From Taudactylus pleione (Eukaryota; Chordata; Amphibia; Anura; Myobatrachidae): DNA of 64,000 nt. Shown piece after piece: positions 9,603 to 21,194 of this stretch; position 1 is the first letter of the stretch; each line of letters opens with the position of its first letter. The notes beneath the pieces are model-generated. The model did no database searches. It was given only the letters and a program-made list of their open reading frames with translations, and was not told the origin of the DNA. The stretch lies in assembly GCA_031769625.1 (NCBI GenBank), contig JAUIMM010001030.1, positions 1,898,501-1,962,500 of the forward strand, in the 5' to 3' direction. The position numbers were made by a program, and so were the translations under genes.

Positions 9603-12030
9603 ACGTGCGGCTAAACACAGAAAATAATTTTTTTTTTGGTTTGGACTGGAGTGTACTTTGTGGGTTACAGCACCCTTTAACGGTCAAGCCAGCCGGCCCT
9701 TTACTTATGACACAGGCGCACTCTTGGCACTACTTTGTTGATGCACGTGCGGCTACTGCGCACACAATTCACAAACACAGAAAATAATTTTTTTTTGGTT
9801 AGGACTGGAGTGTACTTTCGGGGGTTACAGCACCCTTTAACGGTCAAGCCAGCCGGCCCTTTACTTATGACACAGGCGCACGCTTGGCACTACTTTGTTG
9901 ATGCACGTGCGGCTACTGCGCACACAATTCACAAACACAGAAAATAATTTTTTTTTTGGTTTGGACTGGAGTGTACTTTCGGGGGTTACAGCACCCTTAA
10001 CGGTCAAGCCAGCCGGCCCTTTACTTATGACACAGGCGCACGCTTGGCACTACTTTGTTGATGCACGTGCGGCTACTGCGCACACAATTCACAAACACAG
10101 AAAATAATTTTTTTTTTGGTTTGGACTGGAGTGTACTTGGGGGTTACAGCACCCTTTAACGGTCAAGCCAGCCGGCCCTTTACTTATGACACAGGCGCAC
10201 GCTTGGCACTACTTTGTTGATGCACGTGCGACTACTGCGCACACAATTCACAAACACAGAAAATAATATTTTTTTTGGTTTGGACTGGAGTGTACTTTCG
10301 GGGGTTACAGCACCCTTAACGGTCAAGCCAGCCGGCCCTTTACTTATGACACAGGCGCACGCTTGGCACTACTTTGTTGATGCACGTGCGGCTACTGCGC
10401 ACACAATTCACAAACACAGAAAATAATTTTTTTTTGGTTTGGACTGGAGTGTACTTTCGGGGGTTACAGCACCCTTAACGGTCAAGCCAGCCGGCCCTTT
10501 ACTTATGACACAGGCGCACGCTTGGCACTACTTTGTTGATGCACGTGCGGCTACTGCGCACACAATTCACAAACACAGAAAATAATTTTTTTTTTGGTTT
10601 GGACTGGAGTGTACTTTCGGGGGTTACAGCACCCTTAACGGTCAAGCCAGCCGGCCCTTTACTTATGACACAGGCGCACTCTTGGCACTACTTTGTTGAT
10701 GCACGTGCGGCTACTGCGCACACAATTCACAAACACAGAAAATAATTTTTTTTTGGTTAGGACTGGAGTGTACTTTCGGGGGTTACAGCACCCTTTAACG
10801 GTCAAGCCAGCCGGCCCTTTACTTATGACACAGGCGCACGCTTGGCACTACTTTGTTGATGCACGTGCGGCTACTGCGCACACAATTCACAAACACAGAA
10901 AATAATTTTTTTTTTGGTTTGGACTGGAGTGTACTTTCGGGGGTTACAGCACCCTTAACGGTCAAGCCAGCCGGCCCTTTACTTATGACACAGGCGCACG
11001 CTTGGCACTACTTTGTTGATGCACGTGCGGCTACTGCGCACACAATTCACAAACACAGAAAATAATTTTTTTTTTGGTTTGGACTGGAGTGTACTTGGGG
11101 GTTACAGCACCCTTTAACGGTCAAGCCAGCCGGCCCTTTACTTATGACACAGGCGCACGCTTGGCACTACTTTGTTGATGCACGTGCGACTACTGCGCAC
11201 ACAATTCACAAACACAGAAAATAATATTTTTTTTGGTTTGGACTGGAGTGTACTTTCGGGGGTTACAGCACCCTTAACGGTCAAGCCAGCCGGCCCTTTA
11301 CTTATGACACAGGCGCACGCTTGGCACTACTTTGTTGATGCACGTGCGGCTACTGCGCACACAATTCACAAACACAGAAAATAATTTTTTTTTTGGTTTG
11401 GACTGGAGTGTACTTTCGGGGGTTACAGCACCCTTAACGGTCAAGCCAGCCGGCCCTTTACTTATGACACAGGCGCACGCTTGGCACTACTTTGTTGATG
11501 CACGTGCGACTACTGCGGACACAATTCACAAACACAGAAAATAATATTTTTTTTGGTTTGGACTGGAGTGTACTTTCGGGGGTTACAGCACCCTTAACGG
11601 TCAAGCCAGCCGGCCCTTTACTTATGACACAGGCGCACGCTTGGCACTACTTTGTTGATGCACGTGCGGCTACTGCGCACACAATTCACAAACACAGAAA
11701 ATAATTTTTTTTTTGGTTTGGACTGGAGTGTACTTTCGGGGGTTACAGCACCCTTAACGGTCAAGCCAGCCGGCCCTTTACTTATGACACAGGCGCACGC
11801 TTGGCACTACTTTGTTGATGCACGTGCGGCTACTGCGCACACAATTCACAAACACAGAAAATAATTTTTTTTTTGGTTTGGACTGGAGTGTACTTTCGGG
11901 GGTTACAGCACCCTTAACGGTCAAGCCAGCCGGCCCTTTACTTATGACACAGGCGCACGCTTGGCACTACTTTGTTGATGCACGTGCGGCTACTGCGCAC
12001 ACAATTCACAAACACAGAAAATATATTATT
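9603..12030. repeat. 160-bp tandem array in hAT A leader, about 15 units
   Basis: Units of 159-160 bp recur (anchors near 9735, 9895, 10214, 10533, 10693, 10853, 11172, 11332, 11492, 11652, 11812, 11972), each containing a T-run, TTGGACTGGAGTGTACTT, CAGCACCC, CGGTCAAGCCAGCCGGCCC and TGATGCACGTGCGG. Diagnostic variants repeat at about 960 bp, showing a six-unit higher-order period. The array lies between the TATA box and the transposase ATG, so it would be transcribed as 5' leader (or spliced out). The 70-residue open frames on the opposite strand recur because of the repeat, and are not considered genes. Confidence 0.95.
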
Positions 12031-12339
12031 TTTTTAGCACTTGGGGGGAGCACCCCTGATGGACAGAGCACCCCCTGGACAACACTACAGCACTCCTTTA
12101 GGACTGGGACACTGCACAGGACTTTGGAGTGGACACAGCCCCTATGGAGAACTGACTGCACAACACAGTCCAGCCAGCCCCTATGGACTTTGAAGTAGTG
12201 GACACAGCCCCTATTAACAACAGCAGCACAGCACAACACAGCCAGCCCCTATGGACTTTGAAGTAGTGGACAACAGCAGCACTACACTACACTACACTAC
12301 ACAGCCCTAACTCCCACCCTCCCTCTTCACTGTCCACAG

Positions 12340-12400
12340 CCGAGTGAGAAAATGGCGCCGACGTGTGTACCTTATATAGGATCCAAAACCCGCGAGACTC
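12340..12400 (-). promoter_or_regulatory. Putative TATA promoter of hAT copy A
   Basis: On the minus strand a TATA box (CTATATAAGG, plus positions 12370-12379) lies in GC-rich sequence about 160 bp from the element's right end and is followed by GGCGCCATTTTCTCACTCGG. The same arrangement is conserved in copies B (34929-34938) and D (near 47910). It points towards the array and transposase. Confidence 0.65.
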
Positions 12401-12546
12401 GGAAGGCGGGAAGATGACGTTTTGCCTCGATTTCAGATCCGAGTCAGGCGGGAAAAGTCGAGCCTGACTCGGATCGGACTCGGATCGGGGGGGCTCGGGG
12501 GGGTTCGGATTTCAGAAATCCGAACCCGCTCACCCCTAATACATAT

Positions 12547-14130
12547 ACATAAGATTAACAGAAGGAGTCTGACTTGTTTGGCTTTGAGCTTACTCAGGTT
12601 TACATGTAAGGAAAATGTTATCTTCATAGAAAGCATCAAAGATGCTTCAGTTTGGTCAGACTTCTTATAATTGTTTTGTGCTTTGTGATGTACTAAACTA
12701 AAACTCAGGTTATTGTTTTTTTTTATTGCTTGTCAGCGAATGTACAGTATGAACTTTGGAAACTCTGTTATCACCAGTAGGGAGAGATTTATTATCTGGC
12801 AGTTTTGAAATCCCAGCATGACTGCAGCATTTTCTCAATTATATTGTCTTCCGCCAATTTACTAAGCTCAAAAGAGCTGCAGAAAAATGCATAGCAACAA
12901 CACTTCAAAGCAGAAATCATTGTCCTGATTTTGCCCATTAAAAGGATAGAAACCACCAGACTTACTAAAAAAAACTCTAGAAAAATTAGTTGCTTCTGAG
13001 TGGTGGCTTGTGTCAAGCACTGCACAGATCATTAGAATCTGTGAAACCTTCTCTATAGGATTTTGATTAAAAAAAAAATGCATAGGATGTACTGTAGGTT
13101 TTTTTCATAGGTACATACAATACAATGCAGGTCCCACTGGGACAATACAGGTCCCAGTGGGTCCTATCTGCCATGGCATGCTGGCATTTGTGATTCTTCA
13201 AGTGCCAACATGACCTGGCAACTATTTAAATTGAGAATGACAGAAGTTGCTGGGGTTAGTGATGCGCCAGTAAGGAATCATATTATTTCTTTTTTTAAAC
13301 GATATTTATTAAGCCCATCGCCCTGGGGTAGGAAATATCCCTAGAGCTATCAGCACAGGAGTGGTTCTTCCTATTGGTAGAGCTGTATTTGTTGTTGGCC
13401 CCATTTCCCTAGGGATTCCAGCCTCGTGCCAAATGACCTAGGGCTGGCTGGCACTATGGCGGAGTTACCCCACGCCCTGTTTCCACTGCGATAGTGACTC
13501 CAGACCTGACGGATAAAGCTTAGTACTGGTTACTGTAAATTTTGAGGGATCCCATGCATTGTCCGACTGATTTTTCCACTACCAGCCTTGGCTAAAATGC
13601 CTAGTACTGGTTATCAATTTGATATGGGACCCCACACATTTTTCTTGTTTAGTTTTTCCATTATTTCACCAAAATTATATAGAGCAGGCTACACAGATCC
13701 AGTTTTGCATTGTTATGATGGTGGGTTCACAACAGGTTTGAGGTTTACAAATGATGGACATCAGCTGTGGGTTGACTTTAGTAGGGTAAAACAACCTTTA
13801 GTTAATTAAGTGTATTGCAGCATCGACTCACTGTTGATTCTCGATGATGTCCATCGGTTTCAAAATGCATCTGTACCCAATTTAATCAATTTTGTCCCTA
13901 ACTGTAGAAATCAAAACAATTAGACATAGGTGCTTTAAAAGCTACATCCTAAACTGTCAAGTGTCATCCAGCTGGCAGAGAAAGGATAATTAAACTAAAT
14001 GTGCTAAGAAGTGAGCCTTAGGCAGCTCCACAGTTATAATTTTACACAGGATTAACAGTATTAAAAACAAAAAGTGTTAGGGGCTGCACTAGTTTGGGAG
14101 GTAGAATTGAACAGTCTTAGGTTGCTGCTT
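12547..14130. other. No gene; eroded repeats only
   Basis: AT-rich flank of hAT A. Small remnants are visible: an inverted pair CCCACTGGGAC / GTCCCAGTGGG at 13133-13162, and two diverged about 110-bp segments sharing AGTACTGGTTA...CCC(A/C)CA(T/C) near 13520-13690. No coherent coding frame. Confidence 0.4.
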
Positions 14131-14987
14131 AGAATAAAATAAGGGTGTACTACACCACCTCTATTAAACAAGTGGACAAAATATATGAATTTCCAGAACA
14201 AACCCTATAGGGTGCTCACATACGTATCAAATGAACAATAATATGCAGCATCAATAAATACTTTAAAAATGACTTATTTATTTATTGATATTTAAAAAAA
14301 ATAACACAAATTATATTTGCATAATGGATAAAAATCTAGTTAAAAACCTATACAGACATACTCTGGATAGTAACATAAAACATATGAATTAAAAGGTGTT
14401 CTTTGAGCTTTGTATTAACGTCCAGCAAATAGATGGTTAATAGTCCCAGTGTGTATCTTGTTTTTTGATTTTTTGCTATAATTCACCTCAGGGATATGCC
14501 TGAGTATTTTACTTCTCTGTAGATGGCAGCCAACTGGATTTTATAGAAAAACACTTTTAGTGCAGCTAAGATGGCAAACACTAATATGGTCTATTTTAGA
14601 GTGTGATTTGATCCTGTCACATTCTCCATATTTCCAATTTACGTGGTTGCAAGAGGCAATGCTTGCGGGTGTTATATCCAAACAAAACAGCGGCACACCA
14701 ACTTTTGTCACCTTTGTGCATACTGTACCATAAATAACCCCAAAGCAGAAACATTACTTTTGTCAGGGTATAAATCTGTCAATCAAGGTATTATAGGTAG
14801 CGTCATATAAGTCGTCCAAATTGGGGACTTCCAAAATGATTAGGCTTGTAAGAATACCTTATGCTTCTCTCCGTTGCTCATGTGCAGTCCTCCATTAAAG
14901 TGGAGAGTTAACTGAGCATCTGACTGCTGGGAGAGATCTTACCAGATTCGTCTATGTCTTCCCAAGACTGGATGGGGATCAGTGAAT

Positions 14988-15036
14988 CTGCTATCTACGT
15001 GTTTCACCTGTAACGCAAGCTTCTTCAGGATTGCAG
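14988..15036 (-). ncRNA. Hammerhead-like ribozyme motif of PLE-1
   Basis: On the minus strand: stem I CTGCAATC / GATAGCAG (7 of 8 pairs), core CTGAAGA and GAAA, a very short stem III (ACGT), and a U-H cleavage position before GATAGCAG. Stem II is imperfect. Penelope-like elements are known to carry minimal hammerheads in their terminal repeats, so position and core both fit. Confidence 0.55.
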
Positions 15037-15479
15037 AGTAGTTGATGTATTGCTTCTCCCTTCTCTTTATAGTGCTTCTCAACTCTGCGCTATGCCACTT
15101 CCACCCTTCTGAAGCCAATGTGAGGATATCTTCAGCCATTTTTCCTTATATTTCTACCTTATTGTACCAGTGTATTGTAACCGATCATGGGGCTATAGAG
15201 TAAACACGAACAACATAGAACATTCAACAGACACAAAATGTAAAGATTATATATTAACAATAAGATGTATATCTAAAAATGTATACAAAAAATATATATA
15301 CATACAGTATATATTCTATAAACTATATAAAATCTATTAAAAATTATCTTTAAGAATTAATGTTGTCATAAAAAACCTAATTGTGCATGTTTGTTATTCG
15401 ATGTTTGAGGGTCTCTTGTTTTTCTCTATTAATTAAATATGGGAGGGAATAGGCAATTAATAATTAAGTGAGATAGGGG

Positions 15480-16466
15480 TGATCTCAAAATCTATATTTA
15501 AACTTTTTGGTGTGAGGGTTTCAAATTCATATATTTATTTATTTTATTTATTTATTAACAGTTTCTTATATAGCGCAGCATGTTCTGTTGCGCTTTACAA
15601 TTGGAAACATTGATAGAACAAAACAGGGTAATAGACAGACATAGAGGTAAGAGGGCATATCATTCATATATCATTTTTGTTTCTTCCTTTGCTAAGAAAA
15701 CTCTCCATATTTCCCCCCATCCATTGTGTAGTGACTGCTTTAGTCCTATGACTTCCAGTTCTGAAGGGTTGCTTTTATGCTTCTTACAAAAGTGTACCGG
15801 GATACTGTGATTATCTTGATTGTTTGTTTTTTAAGCTGCAAAGGTGCTCCTGGATTCTTACATGTAATTTACCGGTACGTTTAGTTTTGCCTATGTATTG
15901 TAGCCCAAATGGGCAATGGAGAAGATAAATGACATTTGTTGTCTGGTAGGTGATTATTTCCTTTATTTCATACTCTTTCTTAATTATGAAAGACTGTACA
16001 TTCCTGACGGGTTTCAAGCTTTTGTTCTCTATCTTTTTACATGCTGTGCACATTCCACATGAAAAAAATAACTTTTGTAGTATTGTCCTTAGGTACATCT
16101 TTTGTTCTTGTCAAATGACTTCTGATTAGGGTAAATTTCAGTGTTTGTGCTCTTTTATAAACTACTCTGTAGTATCTCTCCTTATTCTTCATCTGCTAGG
16201 AGGACATGCCAATATTTCTGTAAACATTTTTCTAAAAGTTTGCTCTGCGATGAATAGTTGGATATAAAAAGAGAATATATATTTGTTATTTTCTCTCATC
16301 CTTATTCCTGTTTTTATATTTTAACAGTACTTCTAGTTTTTTATCCTTTAACGTTTTCCTTTCTATTTCCATAGCTCTGGTCTCATATTTCTTCTCCTAA
16401 ATTGTTCTAAGAGCTCCAGCTGTATATGGAAGATGCTTTCTCTAGTACAGTTTCTCCTAATATGTC
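15480..16466 (-). pseudogene. PLE-1 C-terminal region with GIY-YIG endonuclease (broken)
   Basis: The longest clean stretch (15811-16098, 95 residues) has a CGMCTAC zinc-like pair followed by TNVIYLLHCPFGLQYIGKT, the GIY-YIG core. Upstream, KYWHVLLADEE and YKRAQTLKF match the linker typical of Penelope proteins after the reverse transcriptase. Downstream, VIGLKQ and then FETLTPKSLNIDFEI match the usual C-terminal end, after removing the insert at 15535-15661. In the family this domain nicks target DNA for integration. Several frameshifts and stops; not functional. Confidence 0.8.
15535..15661 (-). mobile_element. Truncated LINE 3' end or SINE with ATTT tail
   Basis: Flanked by a 10-bp duplication ATTCATATAT (15525-15534 and 15662-15671). 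On the minus strand it reads GCGC...TATATAAGAAACTG followed by a tail of (AAAT)n, as in CR1/L2-type 3' ends. Removing it restores the PLE-1 GIY-YIG tail reading frame. Confidence 0.7.
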
Positions 16467-17617
16467 TGTCAGAGTTCAGCCATGGATCGCCCGTCCCTTA
16501 CCGTCCCGCCGGCTTCCTCTGACTTCCCGGGCAGTCGGGCGGCTGGCGCGGCGATGTGGGAGGAGCTGAGCATTCACCCTGTTGCTGTAGTGTCGGGCAG
16601 TCTGGTGAGCAGGGATCGCAGTTTCCGTCATGGGCGCCGCCATGGCACTTTTCCCTATGACAGTACTTCCTTCCCTGGGTGGCCTGGCTGGTCAGCTGAT
16701 GCTGTGGACCTATCAGCAGGCTTCCAGGGGTATATATCCGGCTCCTGTGCTCCAGGTAGTTGCCTGAACAACCATTGTCGCTGCTACTGTAACTAGTGGA
16801 GTTTCATTCCAGGTTCCTGTGCTTCCAGTGTGTTTCTTCCAGAGCTACAGAGTGTTCTCACTGCAGTGCTTTACCATCTCAGCCTGTGTGCAAGTTATAC
16901 CATCCATCTCACCACAGAGCTTTACCATCACAGCCTGTGTGCATGTTATACCATCCATCTCATTGCAGTGCTTTACCATCACAGCCTGTGTGCAAGTTGT
17001 GCCTTCCATCTCACCGCAGTGCTTTATCATCACAGCCTGTGTGCAAGGTTACCCTCCATATCCCTGCAGTGCTTTACCGTCACTGCCAGTACGCCGTACC
17101 ACTTCACACCTTGTTACAGGGTCTCTCTGCCTCGGAATGGTACACATCTCATTTGCATCCCAGTGCAAGTTCTCCTACTGGCAATCCGATACAGTGTGTA
17201 CGCGGACATATTCCGTGGGGTATCCAGCTACTACTACCAGCCTTACAGTGTATCTCAGCGCTCCTTTTCGTAGCACCTCAAGTGCCCTCTCTCCAGCCAG
17301 GAGTTCTACCCCGCTCCCCACGTGGCTTCCTCAGGCATTTCCCTCGGGCCACGAATGTTTGATTTTCTTTTCCCTGTGGGGCTTAGTCACCTAGTCAAAG
17401 GACCGCAACCTGCTTACAGGGAGCCGCACAAGCCCATATCCCGCTTGGAGGGGTCACTGGCGAACACCTCCCTGTGAGTTAGACTCCGCACCATTGACTA
17501 GGTCTAGCCAATGACCAAGACTTGTGGATGCGGAGATCATTCATCCAGGCCCCTCGCCTTCATCTCTTCCCGCAGCCTCCGGCCTCGGCTTTCAAAGAGC
17601 CGCCTCCCAGCGTGACA
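16467..17617 (+). repeat. 5' LTR of the Gypsy element, 1151 bp
   Basis: Starts TGTCA and ends TGACA. Contains a 51-bp tandem repeat (about 16858-17060, roughly four units with CTTTACCATC(T/A)CAGCCTGTG). The matching 3' LTR has about two more units, explaining a 102-bp length difference. Open frames within it are repeat by-products. Confidence 0.88.
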
Positions 17618-17632
17618 GTTTGTTCAGGCCCA

Positions 17633-18432
17633 ATGGAAGCTGCAGGTTCCCAAGGTACTGGGACTCCTCAAGAGTTAACAAGCCGTATGGATAATCAGGA
17701 GGAGCAACACGTGGCCCAGTATCTGCAAGAGTTGTCCGGTCAGCTAATGGCCATACAAAATACACTGGCATCTAGGTCCACCGTCTCACCACCTGTCGCT
17801 CCTGCTGGTTCCCCAGTGTTACCTCAAGGAGCTATGCCACAGAAGTCTCATCTCCACTTGGCCACCCCCGAAAGGTTTGATGGTACTCCACAACGTTGTC
17901 GTGGTTTCATAAACCAATGTGAAATCCAGTTTGAGTGCGTCCCCCAGAAATTTCCCTACTTCCCTGTCCAAAGTCACTATGTAATCTCATTACTAACCCG
18001 GGGCTGCACTGGACTGGGTTTCCCCCCTTTGGGAAAGGGCTGATCTGTTAGTATCCAGATACGAAGACTTCGTGACAGCCTTCAAACGGATTTTTGAAGA
18101 GCCCAGCAGATCTGTTTCTGCCTCTTCCGATTTACTCCGTGTCCACCAAGGTACTCGCTTGGTGGGACAGTACGTGGTGCAGTTTCAGACCCATGCATTA
18201 GATCTAAAATGGAATGATCAGATCTAAAATGGACGATCCTAGGGATCGTCCGTCCCTAGGAAGTCAATCCAATTCTTCCACCTCTAGTGGTGAGGAACCC
18301 ATGCAGATCAACAGGTCCAGACTAACCACGGCCGAACGCAATCGGTTCTTCCAAAACAAATTGTGTCTGTATTGTGCTGCTCCTGAGCACATGTTAAAGA
18401 ATTGTTCTCTGCTGGTGGGAAATGCAAGACCC
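17633..18432 (+). pseudogene. Gypsy Gag with CCHC zinc knuckle (frameshifted)
   Basis: Capsid/nucleocapsid protein of the retrotransposon. It starts at ATG 17633, just after the LTR. A coiled-coil-like segment (EEQHVAQYLQELSGQLMAIQ) is followed by PERFDGTPQRCRGFINQCEI, the conserved start of this Gag type. A frameshift near 18020 breaks the frame; the continuation PLWERADLLVSRYEDFV is readable in another frame. A further break precedes the zinc knuckle CLYCAAPEHMLKNC (C-X2-C-X4-H-X4-C) near 18366-18410. Not functional as it stands. Confidence 0.8.
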
Positions 18433-18449
18433 TAGTTGATGTCGGGAGC

Positions 18450-18910
18450 ATTCAATTAGGGGTTATTTTTGAGCACTCCCAGTTAACTGACAGTTTATTG
18501 CCTGTGTCCCTATTCTACCAGCTCACTACAAGGAATGTTAAAGCCCTTGTAGATTCTGGTGCTGCAGGGAATTTTATTTCCAAACCTTTAATTCAGACCC
18601 TTGGTATTCCAGTGGTACCTTTACCCAACAAATTACTGCTCTCCGGTGTAGATGGTAAAACCGTGCTAGGTGAATCCATTTCCTTGAAGTCCCAGTCCAT
18701 GACCCTCAGGGTTGGTTGCCTACACCAAAAGGCCATCAAATTTTTTGTACTCCCCAACTCAGCTTACGAACTAGTCCTGGATCTACCCAGGTTAAGGAAG
18801 CATAGTCCTACTTTCGATTTGCCCAATATGCAAATCATATCATGGGGGCCAAGATGTTTCCATCGGTGCTTAACCCAAGTACTTCCTGTGCGTACCCACT
18901 CTGTGAACCC
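18450..18910 (+). pseudogene. Gypsy aspartic protease region
   Basis: VKALVDSGAAGNFISK (about 18538-18585) is the retroelement protease active site with catalytic Asp, and LVLDLPRLRKHSP fits the second conserved region. The frame is open from 18402 to 19250 and runs straight into integrase sequence at about 18912 without RT or RNase H. Whether this fused frame is a real product or a deletion scar cannot be told from one copy. Confidence 0.8.
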
Positions 18911-18911
18911 C

Positions 18912-19610
18912 AGTACAGGTGCAAAATCCTCCTTGATTGACAAATCAAAAGATCTGTTACACCCATTACCCATTCCAGCTGCTCTGTGGACCCATATATC
19001 TATGGATTTTATCTCTGAACTCCCACACTCCAAAGGACATAACACCATATGGGTAGTGGTAGATCGTTTTTCAAAAATGGCACATTTTATACCATTAGTG
19101 GGTCTGCCATCTGCCCCCCAGTTGGCAAACATTTTTGTTAAAGAGGTTTTTAAGTTACATGGTCTTCCAAGAGAGGTCATTTCTGACCGCGGAGTCCAAT
19201 TTGTAACCAAATTTTGGATAGCTGTATGCAGCGCTTGTGGAACCAAATAAAAATTTTTTCTCAGCTTACCACCCACAAACTAATAGGCAAACCAAAAGAG
19301 TCAATCAGGAACTGGAGACCTTTATAAGACTCTTTGTGTCCTCCTCACGGGAAAATTAGGTGGATTTACTACCTTGGGCCGAGTTCTCGCATAATTTCAA
19401 TTATCACATCTCCTCCAATTCCACGCCTTTTTTTTACTGTTTTTGGTAAACACCCCCGGATTCCAGATTTCCAAAACTTACCCTCTGTGGAGGTTCCTGC
19501 AGTTACTAATTTGGTAGAATCTTTTTCAACCATTTGGAAGAGGATCGATTCCTCATTGAGACAATCATCTAGGAACTATATAAGATTCGCTGAAAGATAA
19601 CGGGTCGCGG
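18912..19610 (+). pseudogene. Gypsy integrase core (zinc finger missing, frameshifted)
   Basis: HISMDFISELP carries the first catalytic Asp and VISDRGVQFVTKFW the second. After a frameshift near 19245 the third (Glu, in RVNQELETF) is readable, followed by FGKHPRIPDFQ. Only the tail of the N-terminal region (LLHPLPIP) is kept; the H2C2 zinc finger is absent, consistent with the upstream deletion. Confidence 0.8.
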
Positions 19611-19799
19611 TTCCACTGCTGAGAGTTGGAGATAGTCTGGGTATCTACCAGGAACATTCGGCTGAAAGTCCCCAGTATGAATCTGGCCCCATGCTTCATT
19701 GGTCCTTACCGGATCCACAGAGTGATCAACCCAGTTGCATATAAATTGGAACTTCCACCTCAATTGAAGATATCTAATACCTTTCACATTTCTCTGTTG

Positions 19800-20010
19800 T
19801 GACCTCTGGTGTTAAATCGGTCTCAAACCACCTCTCCCAAGTTACCTCAAGTACGAACCTCACAAGCTACAGAATTCGAAGTAGGGAAGATCCTGGATTC
19901 TCGGTTCAGATCCAACAATCTCCAATATCTCATTGATTGGAAGGGTTATGGTCCTGAGGAGAGGGCATGGATCAGAGCCACAGATGTTCATGCACCTCAA
20001 TTAGTTTAAG
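19800..20010 (+). pseudogene. Integrase C-terminal chromodomain
   Basis: [28 protein letters not shown] and the closing DVHAPQLV match the chromodomain of chromovirus-type Gypsy integrases, which guides insertion by binding histone tails. The stop falls at about 20007. Separated from the integrase core by stops and frameshifts. Confidence 0.82.
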
Positions 20011-20063
20011 CCTTCCATATCAAATTTCCTGATAAGCCTGGTGGGTGTCCGGTGTCCACCCTG

Positions 20064-20077
20064 AAAAGGGGGGGTAC
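20064..20077 (+). promoter_or_regulatory. Polypurine tract of the Gypsy element
   Basis: The run GAAAAGGGGGGGTAC directly precedes the 3' LTR start TGTCAG, where plus-strand DNA synthesis would be primed. Confidence 0.75.
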
Positions 20078-21194
20078 TGTCAGAGTTCAGCTGGGGATTG
20101 GCCATCCCTTACTGTCCCACCGGCTTCCTCTGACTTCCTGGGCAGTGGGGCGGCTGGCGCGGCAATGTGGGAGGAGCTGAGCATTCATCCTGTTGCTGTA
20201 GTGTCGGGCGGTCCGATGAGCGGGGATCGCAGTTTCCGTCATGGGCGCCACCATGACACTTTTCCCTATGACAGTACTTCCTTCCCTGGGTGGCCTGGCT
20301 GGTCAGCTGACACTGTGGACCTATCAGCAGGCTTCCAGGGGTATATATTCGGCTCCTGTGCTCCAGGAGTTGCCTGAACAACCATTGTCATTGCTAGTGT
20401 AACTAGTGGAGTCTCGTTCCAGGTTCCCATGCTTCCAGTGTGTTTCTTCCAAAACTACAGTGTGTTCTCACCACAGTGCTTTTACCATCTCAGCCTGTGT
20501 GCAAGTTATACCATCTGTCTCACCGCAGTGCTTTACCATCTCAGCCTGTGTGCAAGTTATACCATCTATCTCACCACAGTGCTTTACCATCTCAACCTGT
20601 GTGCAAGTTATACCATCCATCTCACCACAGAGCTTTACCATCACAGCCTGTGTGCAAGTTATACCATCCATCTCACCGCAGTGCTTTATCATCACAGCCT
20701 GTGTGCAAGGTTACCCTCCATCTCACCGCAGTGCTTTACCATCACAGCCTGTGTGCAAGTTGTACCTTCCATTTCACCGCAGTGCTTTACCGTCACTGCT
20801 GGTACGCCGTACCACTTCCCACCTCGTTACAGTGTCTTTCTGCCTCGGAACAGTACACATCTCATTTGCACCCCAGTGCAAGTTCTCCTACCAGCAATCC
20901 GGTACAGTGTGTATGCGGACATATTCCGTGGGGTATCCAGCTACTACTACCAGCCTTACAGTGTATCTTGGCGCTCCTTTTCATAGCACCTCAAGTGCCC
21001 TTTCTCCAGCCAGGAGTTCTACCCCACTCCCCACGTGCCTTCCTCAGGCATTTCCCTCGGGCCACAAGTGTTTGATTCTCTTTTCCCTGCAGAGCTTGGT
21101 CACCTAGTCAAAGGACCATGACCTGCTTACAGGGAGCATCACAAGCCCATATCCCGCTTGGAGGGGTCACTGACGAACACCTCCCTGTGAGTTA
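20078..21194 (+). repeat. 3' LTR of the Gypsy, left part
   Basis: Matches 16467-17492 of the 5' LTR with about two extra 51-bp units (array about 20465-20800). Interrupted after TGTGAGTTA (21186-21194) by the second Penelope-like element; the LTR resumes at 23965. Confidence 0.88.

Larger units (their letters stand above)
5830..12538 (-). mobile_element. Complete hAT transposon, copy A (6.7 kb)
   Basis: Short ends TAGGGGTG...CACCCCTA are flanked by a perfect 8-bp duplication ATACATAT (5822-5829 and 12539-12546), the hAT hallmark. Reading 5' to 3' on the minus strand the element holds: a GC-rich right end with a perfect 27-nt palindrome (12501-12527), a TATA-type promoter, a 160-bp tandem array (about 9603-12030), one intact transposase frame, a conserved hairpin, and a left end rich in GTGTTTTGGATCTGG words. 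It is a near twin of copy B (34770-40843); the length difference is almost wholly array copy number. Intact frame, intact ends and intact target duplication indicate recent insertion. Confidence 0.95.

Noticed and set aside
9735..12198. Serial 70-residue frames on the plus strand (and mirrored at 35110-37147)
   Set aside because: Each frame spans one and a third 160-bp units and recurs only because the DNA repeats. It runs antisense to the transposase, and the unit length is not a multiple of three.
16796..17394. Three overlapping open frames of 147-191 residues in the 5' LTR (and 20406-21107 in the 3' LTR)
   Set aside because: They arise from the 51-bp tandem repeat (17 codons, so all frames stay open) within LTR sequence.
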